Source: Coffea arabica
Taxonomy: Eukaryota > Streptophyta > Magnoliopsida > Gentianales > Rubiaceae
Assembly (NCBI RefSeq): GCF_036785885.1
Contig: NC_092326.1
Span: forward strand, 40,944,287 to 41,008,286
Length of the DNA: 64,000 nucleotides
Direction: 5' to 3'
In this document: positions 1-10,909 of the stretch, piece after piece
Layout: every line of letters starts with the position of its first letter
How positions within the stretch are numbered: position 1 is the first letter of the stretch
Made by a program: the position numbers and the translations under genes
The notes under the pieces: model-generated
The model's input: the letters and a program-made list of their open reading frames with translations, nothing else
What the model was told of the DNA's origin: nothing
The model's database searches: none

Positions 1-870
1 GGGGAGGAAACCATCCATCCAACCCTTAAATATTCGCTTTGTGCAGTTTTGACCCCTTAATTATAAACCTTGAACAAAAAATGTGTCAACTTGAAGGACT
101 TCGACCAAATTTACGCGTTAGTGATGGTAGAGTGAGGAGCAAAACCGACCAAACACAAAAACCAATAGTGTTACTAAAATAGTATAGAGGGCACAACAGT
201 GCTCTGAAAATATTTTTGACTCATCTTTTAAGTTGCCTTTTTTTTTGTGCAGTAAATTTTGCCCCATCATTCCATCACCACTAACAAGTAAAATTGACAG
301 AAATCTTTGAACTTGGCACTTATTTTGTTCAAGGGTTTCTTTGAGAGAATTTATAATTGAGGGGTCAAAATCATATAAAGCAAATAGTTTAAGGACGGAA
401 AGGATTGTTTCCTCCTATGTAGGTGCATTCGTGCTCGCATAATCTATATAGTGACATGTATTGACAATTAAATTTTTTCTAAATGTGCTGAGCATGTTGT
501 TTGTACATATATCTTGAAATATTGGAGTTATTCATCAAGAACAGAAATTTTGAATGAAGGGAAGAAAATTGTAGTGATTCACTATTACTTTTTTGAACGT
601 ACATGAAATTTGAAATCGTAGCCACAAATACATGTAGGAACACTAATTCAATTTACTCATGTTTTTGACCAATATAGCTACAGCAAATTTGGAAATGTCC
701 TTTATCATGGATCTATTACAGCAACAGCAAATTTGGTAAAAGTATTTAGTCTTCTTTACTTATATTGTACGTGTTCGATGGAAACCAGTGTAAATAATTT
801 ATTACTGACGTGGTTTATATTTGATATAAATGAATACTCTCTATTCATGCAACATAAAAGCTAGAGAGTC
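1..870. repeat. Spacer copy of the segmental duplication (empty LINE site)
   Basis: No gene is seen here. The block matches 10741-10909 followed directly by 13065-13740, and its last part also matches 14220-14260. It is therefore a paralogous copy of the spacer that follows an RRM-like gene in the tandem array. At about 157-171 it has the uninterrupted sequence in which the other copy carries a LINE. A third, more diverged copy lies at about 7450-7740. The patatin gene expected after this spacer in a full unit is missing, so this unit is partly deleted. After about 845 the match is lost, and 870-1265 holds nothing I recognise apart from presumed 3' sequence of the next gene. Confidence 0.8.
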
Positions 871-1265
871 GAGTCGAGTCACTTAAAGAGTAAATGAAAG
901 ACCACTTTTGGTTTCAAAATGAAGGGCAAATGTCAAATCTATACCAAGATTTTGGGTTCCAAAAACTCTTGAACTTGAATAAATTTGTAAAAGATTTGGA
1001 GCAACTAGGATGCCAGACAAGATAATTGATGTTTATCCTCATCACTAAAATCCACGGACTACTGCAGCATTCAGTCTTAAATCCAAAGATGCTTCAGCCC
1101 TTAAAATGTTCCAAAAGCTAAAACCGATAAACCAAACAAACATCCACACCATAAATGAACAAACTTCAAAAACAACAACAGAAACACTCAAATCCCTTAT
1201 TACAACACTAGCACAACTGTAATTGCAGTTTTGATTGATTAGTCCCCTCCCTCCTCAGGCGTCGT

Positions 1266-3003
1266 TCATTTTATAGGTAATGCTACATTTCTTGGAGGGG
1301 ACTTCTGCTTCCTTACATACTTCCTAGCCCAGACATGCTTCCCATTGATGGTGTACTTGGCTATTCCGCCTTCCACCACCGCATCAAGGGCTGAGGCTGA
1401 CCTTGCAACAATTCGGGCGTACAATATTTGCTCATTTGGTGGAACTTCTTGCATCTGAATGGCTTCAATGAAATCTCCAAATTTCCTGTCAACAAATGAA
1501 ACATTTGACAAAGGAAAAGATCTTTGAAACACACACACACATATAAAACTATATGCATGATAAAATATTTAAATAAAAGTTAAATGTTTATCTTTGATAT
1601 GTGATATCACCTTTCAGTGGTTATGGAATGTCGGGCTTGTAGGGAGTTGAATACAAAAATATCATAAGGAAGGAGTCAATTAAGTTTTATTCTCAAGTAC
1701 CAAACATCAATTAACAAATTAATCAAGTTTGTGTCCAATATTTTTTCTAGAGAAATTGTCAATAATACTGCACACACGATCCAGTCCAGCAAAAACTAAT
1801 TGAACACGGTTGCACAATTTTTCACTCCCAAAATTTTTCACGGGCAAATTAATCAATGATAATGCCCCGAAAACATGTAATCAAATGCAACAAAAGACAA
1901 ATTAAATGGTTCAAAAATCAAATAAAAATAGGAGAGAGAAAATGGAAGTAATAACAGATCGATGATAAGAGATACCTAGTGAAGAACTCCCTAACTTCAG
2001 TTTCTGATATGGGGTAACCCTTGGAGAAAGTTAAGAAAATTGTCCTCTCATCAGGGGAGACTTCATCATTCTCCTCCACCAAAGCATTCAGGCTAGTGTT
2101 CAACCTGTGACACAGTTCATTTTCCATAATCTGATCTTCTGTTAACTGTACAGATCCCATAGGCCGCATACGATTATATAAAGGAAACCAGTATGGATAA
2201 ACAGCAACAGCAGTAGCATTAGCAGGTGGGGTTTGAGCCACACTCGCCGTCACCCCGCTCCCCATAAAATTTGAACTATTTCCAACAGGAAAAAATGATG
2301 AACTTTGGCCAACTTTCTCCACCGATGGCAGATTGGGATTTCTAGCACCACCATGGCTTCGCGAGAACATCGATCCAACTTGACCAAAAGATGAAGAAGT
2401 TTCGCCAACTTTCTCCACCAATGGGGTGTTGGGGTTTCTAACACCACCATGGCTTCGCGAGATTGTCCCAACTTCACCAAAAGATGAAGAAGTTTCGCTA
2501 GATCCTTTTAGGACCGCGGGGACAAAAAACCCGGTTCCACCGGTGTTTTTGTCGAGCAAGTCGTGAAATGCCCTGGAACAAACTTCCCCGATCATTTTCG
2601 ACACCCCACGAAGAACCCCAATTCGATTCTCGTAGAAGTATTGAAAGCTGATGTTTCTCTCCACAAAACTAGGGAGCAACACGAGTTCATGTGGGTCTTT
2701 TTCTCCAAAAGGGAAAGAATCACTTTCCACACATTTGAGACACATCACGCTTTCATCTGCTAATTCGTTCATGAGAGTTGCTGGCAAGGACAACATTTGG
2801 TTCACCAAGGTCAAGTTGTCCACGACTTCTTGTTCTAGCCATAGCCAAAACGCCATGAGTTGCATGGACTCGGATGGTTGTCGACCCAGGTTGGTAATCA
2901 AGCGAACGAACAACTTGCGGTCAATGGAATGGAAGGAGTTGAATTCTTCATCATTTACTGAAGGGGAAGCTGTGGTGTAAAGGAGAGGAAGAAAGGATAC
3001 CAT
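1266..3003 (-). CDS. RRM-like protein with plant-specific N-terminal domain, copy 1
   Basis: Two exons, 3003-1976 and 1485-1266, joined across a 490-bp GT-AG intron, give 415 residues. I chose the ATG at 3003 because its product lines up with the start of copy 2; the open frame runs further upstream but has no similarity there. Residues about 1-175 form an all-helical-looking conserved block with motifs such as FHSIDRKLFVRLI and MAFWLWLE. A low-complexity Ser/Gly/Asn linker follows, containing two near repeats of a GETSSSFG-type segment. The C-terminal 90 residues look like a degenerate RRM, with RNP2-like TIFLTFS and RNP1-like ILYARIV, split by the intron between the first strand and the first helix. 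RNA binding is inferred from that fold only. The N-terminal domain occurs in uncharacterised plant proteins as far as I recall. Copies 2 and 3 follow on the same strand. Confidence 0.8.
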
Positions 3004-3778
3004 TGTTGATGTTTGGAAATGATAAGATGATTTTTGCAGTAAGAACTTTGTGAAAGAAAAGGCAATACCAATCAACTTGTTTGAAGATATAAGGAAGGCA
3101 AGGGGTACCAAACGTTGAAATAGGGCAGCATTACTAAGGGGCAGCCACTCCAAAACGTTGCACACTTCCAAAATTTGGCCAAACAAATTATTATTTTAAT
3201 TTGTTTCTGAAAAATTCCAATGATTTTATCAATTTAGTTTTTTTTTTTCCATGTCTTGCCTTGTTTGTGAGCCATTGGATGGAATTTTTGGGATGACATC
3301 AAAATGGGCATGAAACATTGTTAAGATAAATGCCTACGGAAAATCTAAATGGTCGAAAGCAGTAAGAGAAAGAAAATAAAGAAGGAGAATTCTGCATCAG
3401 CATCTATCCATCTTGCGTTTCTTTCGCTGCCATTTATTACTAACCTTCTTTGGTGTTTTTAAAATTATTCGTCCGCTTCTAGCCCACCACTTTCCAATTT
3501 ATCGACCTTCTGTAATCTGTATCATAATCAGCATTCGTTCATTATCAGCTTTGCGCTGAAGTCTTGGAATTGCATGAATCTGGCTATAAAATTTTTAATT
3601 AAGACAGCGGAAATGTACACATTTTTTCCCCATCTCCCTCCCACAATGTTACAACTGTAGAATCCGGCCGCAAAGTAAATAAAGCTTGAAGGGGGCTTTT
3701 TTACCACCTCGGTAAAAAATATACGTGTAGCAATAATTTTAGGCACCTCCCCTAAAGTTTAATCAGCACTATTTCACA
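3004..3778. other. Upstream region of RRM-like copy 1, no gene
   Basis: This stretch holds the presumed promoter and 5' UTR of the minus-strand gene ending at 3003. No convincing TATA box or other gene is seen. Short open frames here have no plausible product. Confidence 0.5.
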
Positions 3779-4072
3779 TTAAGGCTTTGTTTGATAATCC
3801 AAGTCAACAATCAAATTTAATGGATTTAGATTATAACATATTTAGATGTATTTGATAACCAAAAAATTGAACATTTGAATTAATTAAGTGGCACTGAATT
3901 TTTTAGCAAAATTTGCTCCAAAAAATAAGTGAAAAGTATTCACCTATCACTTAATATGATATACATTCAAATATATCAAATTTATTGTTTAACAATTTAA
4001 TAATTTAATGGATTCAAATTTCACATTTCAATTTTCTGTTTTCAAATTTTAGTTTTATCTAATGCACCCTAA
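3779..4072 (+). mobile_element. MITE family 1, copy A
   Basis: An AT-rich 290-bp element whose imperfect ends read TTAAGGCTTTGTTTGATAA on the left and, reverse-complemented, TTAGGGTGCATTAGATAAA on the right. Two relatives occur at 10409-10712 (same orientation) and 19308-19602 (inverted), sharing internal blocks such as AGTGGCACTGAATTTTTTAG. It has no coding capacity. No clear target duplication is visible, so the superfamily (hAT-like or other) is not settled. Confidence 0.6.
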
Positions 4073-4251
4073 GTTTGTTCAAATTTTTAAGATTATAGTT
4101 ACTGACCTTATTTCCTTAGAATATAAGGTTACCAACCTCATTTTCCTTAAAAATTTCAAGATTATAGTTACCAACGTCATTTTCCTAAATTTTCACATTA
4201 TAGTTTCCTTAGAATATTCAATTTTGTAAATTAAATAAGTTTTATTTTGGG

Positions 4252-5052
4252 GGGATAATTTCATAAACCTCTCCTAAGGTTTCTATCAATTTCACTAAGC
4301 TCCCTTGAGATTTTAAAAATTACACTTATCTCCCTTGATTTGACACTTTTGGTAACCGAACATTAGACTTGGTTAAAAATTTACATCAACCCTAAAATAC
4401 CCTCAGTTTGTAAAGTTTATATTACTTTCCAAAAAAATTGAAAACTATATAGCACAAATATGAAGAAAAAGCAACAAGTTTTCAATGCCTATATTTTTTA
4501 TTTAATAAGCAATTATTACAATAGTTTTATTACTATAATAGGTTATTGTATATGGTGCTTTTTTGGGATACATATTCCTTCTAAATTGAAGAAGAAAGTA
4601 TAGTCATAATTCTTTTAGACTTGTAAATTTTTTATTTGTTGGAACTATCATTGTTTAATAGTAGTGTTGCACAATTTCTTTTTTAGTTATAGCTGCTTTT
4701 GATACAAAGAAAAAAGATTTAAAAAAATTGGATTACATTCAAAGTTATCAAAAAAAAAAAAGATAACTTGTTCAGCATCTAATAAAGATAGTGACTAGCA
4801 TCAATATTTATAGTTTATTGTTGTGTAGTTTTACATGCAAAGTATAAAAAAAAAAAATAAGAAGAGAAAAGGAAAAGAAAAATAATTATAAATCCTATTC
4901 TTTCTATATGCATACCTAACAAAGGAGTTCTATTAAAATGATAAAGCTAATACTGTCATTTTAGATGGGTAAGGGAGATAAGTGTAATTTTTAAAATTTC
5001 AATACTCAGTGAAATTGTTAAAAACTCTAGGGGAGGTATCTAAAATTATCCC
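4252..5052. mobile_element. Foldback-type DNA element with about 85-bp terminal inverted repeats
   Basis: The left end starting GGGATAATTTCATAAACC and the right end, reverse-complemented, starting GGGATAATTTTAGATACC stay similar for about 85 bp, including a shared AAAAATTACACTTATCTCCC block. The interior is AT-rich and non-coding. The flanks (TTTTATTTT and TTTTTATTA) are only loosely alike, so a 9-bp target duplication is possible but not proven. Long inverted ends suggest a Mutator-like non-autonomous element. Confidence 0.6.
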
Positions 5053-5194
5053 TTTTTATTAATATCCCATCTTTCTCTACACACTTTCTATCCCCAACTG
5101 CTAAACCCAGAAATCGAATCCTAAATCTAGCCGAAAGGAGACTCTAAAAACCCTATCCTGATCATTAGACCAAAAGATTTGTGATAATGACGTG

Positions 5195-5325
5195 CTTTTT
5201 TTTTTCATATATTGCTTCCAACATGGGAGAATTGGGACTTAAAAAGTGGGGAGGGGTGAGAGAATTTGAACCCAGAATTTCTAATTTCTAGGAATGTGCT
5301 TGAATAACTAACTCATGAACGGAGC
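5195..5325 (-). mobile_element. Possible tRNA-derived SINE fragment
   Basis: Read on the minus strand, the block has a B-box-like GGGTTCAAATTCTC about 45 bp after a weak A-box-like stretch and ends in a run of A. No target duplication was found. It could also be a chance T-run beside unrelated sequence. Confidence 0.3.
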
Positions 5326-5710
5326 ATAATTTTTTATAATTTCATATTGAGGGCGTTTCTGTTGAGTATTGAAAAGAATGTAAAATTTTCCTAAACTTTG
5401 GAGTTGAATATGTACAATAGTAAGTTTCAAACTACATAAACCAATCTTGGGTGATTTAATGCATGTATGTCAGTTTCTTTCTTTCTTTTTTTTTTTTAAA
5501 CTTTTCTATCTTTTTCTTTAATCTACTTGCTATTCAGTCCAACAAAAACATTTATTCACGGAGTATAACATTTCAAAGCTCCATTAACTGAAAATAAAGG
5601 AAAATATATAAGGATTACAAGAGCAAAGTGCTTCATTCAACTGTGCCACTTAAATGACATCAAAACAAAAAACATCAAAGTCCCAGCATTGGAGCCACGA
5701 TTGATCGAGG

Positions 5711-7122
5711 CTATGTATGTTTCTTCTTATATTTTTTAGCCCATACTTGCCTCCCATTGATGTTGTACTTTGCTTTGCCACCTGCTACAACCACATCAAC
5801 CACGATAGCCGAGCGAGAGACCACTCGTGCAAATAGTGGTTGTCCACCCGGTGCCACTTCTTGCATGTAAATTGCTGCTATAAAGTCACCAAATTTCCTA
5901 GGAATAACACGCAAATAGTTAATTAGCTCATCAATTAACTTAGCGAACAAAGAGATAACAAAGTGAGAGGAGAAATTGAGAATTACCTAGTAAAGTAATT
6001 TCTAAGTTCCAATTCAGAAATAGGGTATCCTCTCGAGAAGGTTAAAAAAATTGTCCTATCTTCTGGTAGGACATTGTCTAAATTACCGGTGACACTTAAG
6101 CAGCCAAACTTGTCACTTAGTTCCCAGCTGTGGAGTTCCTTCTGCCCTTCTGACGAAGCCTGCACATTTTCAGCAGGCAAAATCTGTTGTATGTTAAACG
6201 CTCCACCAGGAGGTATTGGATAAAATCCCTGCGCAGGTGGAAAATTTGGAAAACCAATAACAGGAGCATTATATGGAAATTGAATGACATGATTCCCTTT
6301 TAAACTGTTTACTCCTCCAATAAAGCAGCTGGATTTATTGCCAAATGTAGTTGAAATTTGCCTATCACCAGTATTAGTACTGAAGCTGGTAGATTCATTG
6401 CCAATGCGATAGCAATTTTTTTGGTCATTTGCAGCTGCCAAGATTCTTCCGTCGCCATTAAAAGGACAAGTTCTTTTATTGCCATCAGCTGCCATAAGAT
6501 TTCCATTTCCTTCCTTACCAACATTGCATGCCCGAGTTTTGTTGATAATAGCTCTTGCAAAAGAATTGGATATTCCACAATCATGCGACCAGCCAACTTC
6601 TCCTGCACTAGCTGTTGTCAAAATACTATGGCGCCTTCCAGATCCTCCAGGAAATTTTTCATCAACAATTTTTTCAAGGATGTCTTTGAAAGCCCTAACA
6701 CAAACATCTTTTACCCTTCTTCTCACACCATTAATCACAGTAAATCGGTATTCATGCAAAAATTCAAGACTAATGTTTTCGCGTACCAATTGTCGGAGTA
6801 AAACAAGCTGAAAAACACCATCTCTAAAGGGTAAGATCTCACTCCCAATGCATTTCAGGCACACAACACTCTCATCTGCAACCTCATTAAGTACCGCAAT
6901 AGGCAGCTTCAACAAGTGAATCACCAAATCCATCTTGTCACAAATGACTAATTCTAGCCACATCCAGAACCCCATGACTTGTATGGATTGTTCAGGGTCT
7001 CTGCCAAGATCGAAGATTAGGCGCGAGTATAATTGTCGCTCCATCGAGTGAAACGCGTTGAATTGGTCATCTGTAATTTCAGGGCAGAAATAAGTGAAAA
7101 GTGCACCGGCAGACAACGACAT
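5711..7122 (-). CDS. RRM-like protein with plant-specific N-terminal domain, copy 2
   Basis: Two exons, 7122-5987 and 5897-5711, with an 88-bp GT-AG intron (5898-5986) at exactly the same codon as in copy 1, give 440 residues. Start is the first ATG of the frame (MSLSAGALF). Residues about 1-170 carry the conserved block (FHSMERQLYSRLI, MGFWMWLE, VADESVVCLKC). The middle 190 residues are Asn/Gly/Ser-rich with loosely repeated ICNG-type phrases. The C-terminus has the split RRM-like fold, with RNP2-like TIFLTFS, then KFGDFIAAIYMQE, then RNP1-like LFARVVS, and ends in a basic KKYKKKHT tail. Copy 3 at 9258-10022 is its closest relative, including in the 5' flank. Molecular function is unknown; RNA binding is inferred. 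Confidence 0.85.
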
Positions 7123-7271
7123 CGTTCAAGGTTGAACCAAGTTAGAAGTTTTTCTTGGGAAGAAAAAACGATTAAATTTTGTGAATTTATACTAGATGGG
7201 ATATAAGGTTTATGTAGACAGTGTCTCTGGACGGAGGATAGCTGGGTGCTTCTACTTGAGAAACGTTGTCA

Positions 7272-7283
7272 GGCTTATATAGA
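7272..7283 (-). promoter_or_regulatory. TATA box of RRM-like copy 2
   Basis: The minus strand reads CTATATAAGCC about 150 bp upstream of the ATG at 7122. The equivalent place upstream of broken copy 3 (about 10160) has decayed to CTGTATAACC. Confidence 0.55.
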
Positions 7284-8285
7284 TGCAAATGTAGTTAACG
7301 GCCATTGAATTTGAGCACAGAGTCAGTTGAAGAAAAAGCTAACAAAATAGGTGGATTTAATGCTTTCATACATGGAACTCTTTAACATTTTTTTTTTTGG
7401 ATTCGTTCCTTTACTCATTTTAATATGCCTACTCACTTGCCATTTTATATATATAGGTGCATTCATGCTCACATAATCTCAACTAGTTACATGCATTGGC
7501 AATTAAAAGTTTTCTAAATGTTCTGATCTTGTTGTCATTGCATATAGCTTGAAAGATTGGAGTTATCTAAGATTTTTCTTTTTTCTTTTTGGAATGGAAG
7601 GAACAAAATTGTTGTGATTCACTTTTTTACTACCGAATGTACATGAAGTTTGAACTCTGTGGACACAAATACTAAAAGCACTTCACTTTTGTGATTCATT
7701 AACGCGGTGGTTTACATTTGATGCGAATGAAATTCAGAAAGGAAAAAGGATAGAGCAACTTTCAATTGGTACTTAGGTTCTATACCAAGTGCTTTTCATC
7801 TTCTACTTTGAATTTTCTAAATCAAAATTTGTGGTGTTCAATTGTGATTTTGTATCAGTACAAGTACTTTTGGTGCTTGGCAGATCACATTAATATTCAT
7901 ATCATTTTGAGAAAGAGAAAAATCCATCAATAATTACTGTGCTCAATTCTAGTGTTTGTGTTTCTGGCCAGTTTTATTATCCCTAGACATTATAAATTGC
8001 ACAATGTTACACCAAAAATATTGAGCCATCCCAAACAAAATGTCTGTTACCGATAAATGTACATTTAAAAAAAAAACTACATATGTGAAGACAAAAACAA
8101 TGATTTAATGAAAAGAAATTGAACTTTTTACTTGAAAATTGAAATGAAATACATAGTACAATTCACTCCTGGTTCATCGAACTAAGGATTATTTATCAAT
8201 AGAACAAAAACAAAATCGAAGAATATATCTTCAAAGAAGACGAATATAAATCAACATAATTGTTCTCAAGTCAAATATGTGTGTC
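7284..8285. repeat. Spacer of duplication unit 2
   Basis: No gene. Parts at about 7450-7740 match 418-840 and 13340-13560, and about 7940-8240 match 14450-14720. Together these place a full but diverged spacer between RRM-like copy 2 and the patatin fragment that follows. Confidence 0.7.
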
Positions 8286-8406
8286 TCACTCGCGCTTTGG
8301 CACATACCTAGTCCACAAATTCACCCTCGAAACTGGCTTCTTCAGCCACTTCTCAGTAACTTGCACCAGATTCTATAAAAGTTAGATCTCCAGTTAAAGT
8401 GTCATC
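8286..8406 (-). pseudogene. Patatin-like gene fragment (last two exons, rearranged)
   Basis: The minus strand resembles the last two exons of the intact patatin-like gene at 14823-16780. It begins with GATGACACTTTAACTGG (exon 6 start), keeps a version of the KKPVSRVNL stretch, then jumps to the final GTGCCAAAGCG and a TGA. An internal block of about 30 bp and the terminal intron region are deleted, the frame is broken, and exons 1-5 are absent. The acceptor-side sequence upstream of exon 6 is still recognisable to about 8440. It marks where unit 2 of the tandem duplication once carried a patatin gene. Confidence 0.8.
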
Positions 8407-9257
8407 CTGAACGTAATTTTTTGGTAGGCAAACAAAAGATTGGTAAAATCATTTTTGTCATAATTAATGACCGTAGAACTTTTCAGTTTTGGCTACCAAT
8501 TAATAGCTGCCTAATCTACTTTGTGACAATTTGCCTCTTAGAGTCAGTAATTCAATATTTTTTTTCCTTTTCATAACATTGCCATTCAGCATGCTTTTGG
8601 TAAAACTTTCCCAAAGAAAAGAATCTAACAATTGGATACAGAAAAGGGGGGTACAATTTTTCTTTTTTACAGCATGACAAGGATAACTTTGAAATTAAAA
8701 TTTAACTCGTGCTTTGGAAATTTGTATTTAGTTGAAATGGACCAAATATGTCGAGGAAACATGGAAAATTGTAATTTTCAAAGATACAAATAATTAATAA
8801 GCACTAAATATACAGAATTATAAAAAGTGGAGCTTTTTCTGTGCTTGAGTGGAAATGAATTAGCATGATCTAGCTTTTGCTTTCAATGAAGAATTTTATG
8901 TGACTCGACCTGGATAATAGAGTCAATTGCATTTTTCCTTTTTGTGGATTAAAAATTAAATGGCCTTTGAATAGCTAAAAAAAAAAAGGAGGAATAGTTA
9001 TCTGTTGGACAGTGGAATTCCCCAGCTACATACACTTATCTGGGATGATCACAGAACACGTACGTCATTTCATTTTTCTTTTGCTTTTCTATTTTTTTTT
9101 CTTTAATCTACTTGCTACTGAATACAACAAAAGCATTTATTCATAAAGCTTAACATTTCAAAGTTCCATTAACTGAAACATAAAGGAAAAGATATAGATT
9201 ACAAGAGAAGTGAGAAATTCAACTAGCAGTGCCACACACAAAATAAACTGATGGAGG
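8407..9257. other. Gene-free stretch and 3' flank of RRM-like copy 3
   Basis: 8450-9060 shows nothing I can assign. About 9080-9240 matches the 3' flank of RRM-like copy 2 at about 5500-5650, which sets the left edge of duplication unit 3. Confidence 0.6.
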
Positions 9258-10022
9258 CTACTTTTGCTTCTTGACATGTTTTGTAGCCCATACATGCCTC
9301 CCATTGATCCTGTACTTTGCTTTGCCGCCTACTTTAACCACATCAACCATGACAGCCGAGCGAGGAAACACTTGTGCATATAGCAAGTTCTTTTATTGTC
9401 ATCAGCCGCCATATGATCTCTTTCCGCATCAATATTGCAAGGCCTAATTTTGTTGCGAATTGCTCTTGCAAAAGAATTCGATATTCCATAATCATGTGAC
9501 CAACCAACCTCTCCGGGACCAGCTGTTGTTGAAGTGCTACCAGACCCACACAAAACTTATCATCAACAACTTTTTCAAGGATGTTTTTGAAAGCCCTAAC
9601 ACAGACATCTCTGAGCCTTCTTCTCACCCCATTAATCACAGTTAATCGATATTCATGCAACAGTTCAAGCCTACTGTTTTGGCTTACCAATTTTGGAAGC
9701 AAAACATGCTCAAAATTACCATCTGCAAATGGTAAGAGTTCACTTCCCATGCATCTCAGGCACACAACAATTTCACCCGCAACTTCTTTAAGTTCCTTAA
9801 TAGGCAGCTTCAACAACTGAATCACCAAATCCTTCTTGGTGCAAATTACTAATTCTAGCCACATCCGAACCCTATGACTTGCATGGATTGTTCAGGGTCT
9901 TGGCCAAGATCAAAGATTACGTGCGAGTATAATTGTCTCTCCATCGAGTGAAACACGTTGAATTGTTCATCTGTAATTTTAGGGCAGCAATAAGGGAAAA
10001 GTGCACTGGCAGACAATGACAT
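9258..10022 (-). pseudogene. RRM-like gene copy 3, broken
   Basis: Aligned to copy 2, the ATG at 10022 and the first 40 codons are intact. A one-base loss near 9866 (GGGTTCGG instead of GGGTTCTGG) then shifts the frame, and a second indel near 9545 shifts it again. At about 9381 an internal deletion fuses the middle of exon 1 (after DNKRTC) straight to the middle of exon 2, removing the rest of the linker, the RNP2 half of the RRM and the intron. The tail YRINGRHVWATKHVKK and its TAG at 9258 survive. No product with an RRM can be made. The 5' flank to about 10250 still matches copy 2. Confidence 0.88.
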
Positions 10023-10303
10023 TGTTCATAATTTGAACAAGTTAGAAAATTTTCTCAAGGAAGAAAGGATATACGCTAGATAAGATAGAGTGTTTATGTA
10101 GACGGTGTCTCTGCAAAGAGGATGGCTAGGTATATCTACTTGAGATATGTTTCATGGTTATACAGATGCAAATGTCGTTACAGGCCATTGAATTTTGGAA
10201 AAGAGTTTGTTGAGTGAAAACTTAAAAAGCGAGGTGGTATTAATGCTTTCACATATGGAAAGTTTAAACTTTTTTCTTGGATTATTTAGTTTACTCATTA
10301 ATA

Positions 10304-10402
10304 TATTTTTTTTAAAAATTTTTTTGTAAGTGGGAGGGTTTGAACCCAATACCTCATACTTAAAATTCCTGCTATATTACCATCCAACTCAACCCTTCCC
10401 CC
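10304..10402 (-). mobile_element. Possible tRNA-derived SINE
   Basis: On the minus strand an A-box-like TGGATGGTAATATAGC is followed 30 bp later by GGTTCAAACCC, a good B box, and the block ends in an A/T-rich tail. No target duplication was found. Confidence 0.4.
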
Positions 10403-10408
10403 ATTTAC

Positions 10409-10712
10409 TCATTAAGACTCTGTTCGATAACATAATTCAGTGTTTAAACTTAATAGATTCAAATCTTAATATATTTAGATACGTTTTATAACTAAAACTA
10501 GAATATCTAAATTCATTAGGTGGCACTGAATTTTTTAGGCAAATTTGTCTCAAAAAATAAGTGATAACCTATTCACTTATCGTTTAATATGATATAAACT
10601 CAAATATATCAAACTTAGTACTAATCAATTCACTATTTTAATGGATTTAAATTTCAGATATCAAACTTCAGATTTCAGTTTTAAATTTCAGTTTTATCAA
10701 ACTCACTCCAAC
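10409..10712 (+). mobile_element. MITE family 1, copy B
   Basis: Same orientation as copy A at 3779-4072. It shares the left end (TTAAGACTCTGTTCGATAAC), the internal GGTGGCACTGAATTTTTTAG block and the right end (TTTATCAAACTCACTCCAA). It has no coding capacity. Confidence 0.6.
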
Positions 10713-10740
10713 ATGCGTATTCACGTGTCATTTTATATGG

Positions 10741-10909
10741 GGAGGAAACTATCCATCCAACCCTTAAATATTCACTTTGTGCAGTTTTGGCCCCTTAATT
10801 ATAAACCTTGAACAAAAAATGTGTCAAGTTTAAGGACTTCTACCAAATTTACGCATTAGTGGTTGTAGAGTGAGAGGCAAAACTGACCAAACACAAAAAC
10901 CAATAGTGT
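10741..10909. repeat. Duplicated spacer, left of the LINE insertion
   Basis: Near-identical to 3-171, except for a few substitutions and small indels. The match stops at the LINE and resumes at 13065. Confidence 0.85.
10895..10909. repeat. LINE target site duplication, left copy
   Basis: AAAAACCAATAGTGT, repeated exactly at 13050-13064 after the poly(A) tail and present once at about 157-171 in the paralogous empty site. Confidence 0.9.

Noticed and set aside
2250-2980. Several overlapping frames of 66-109 codons on both strands
   Set aside because: They are shadow frames of exon 1 of RRM-like copy 1, whose conserved protein and splice sites explain the region.
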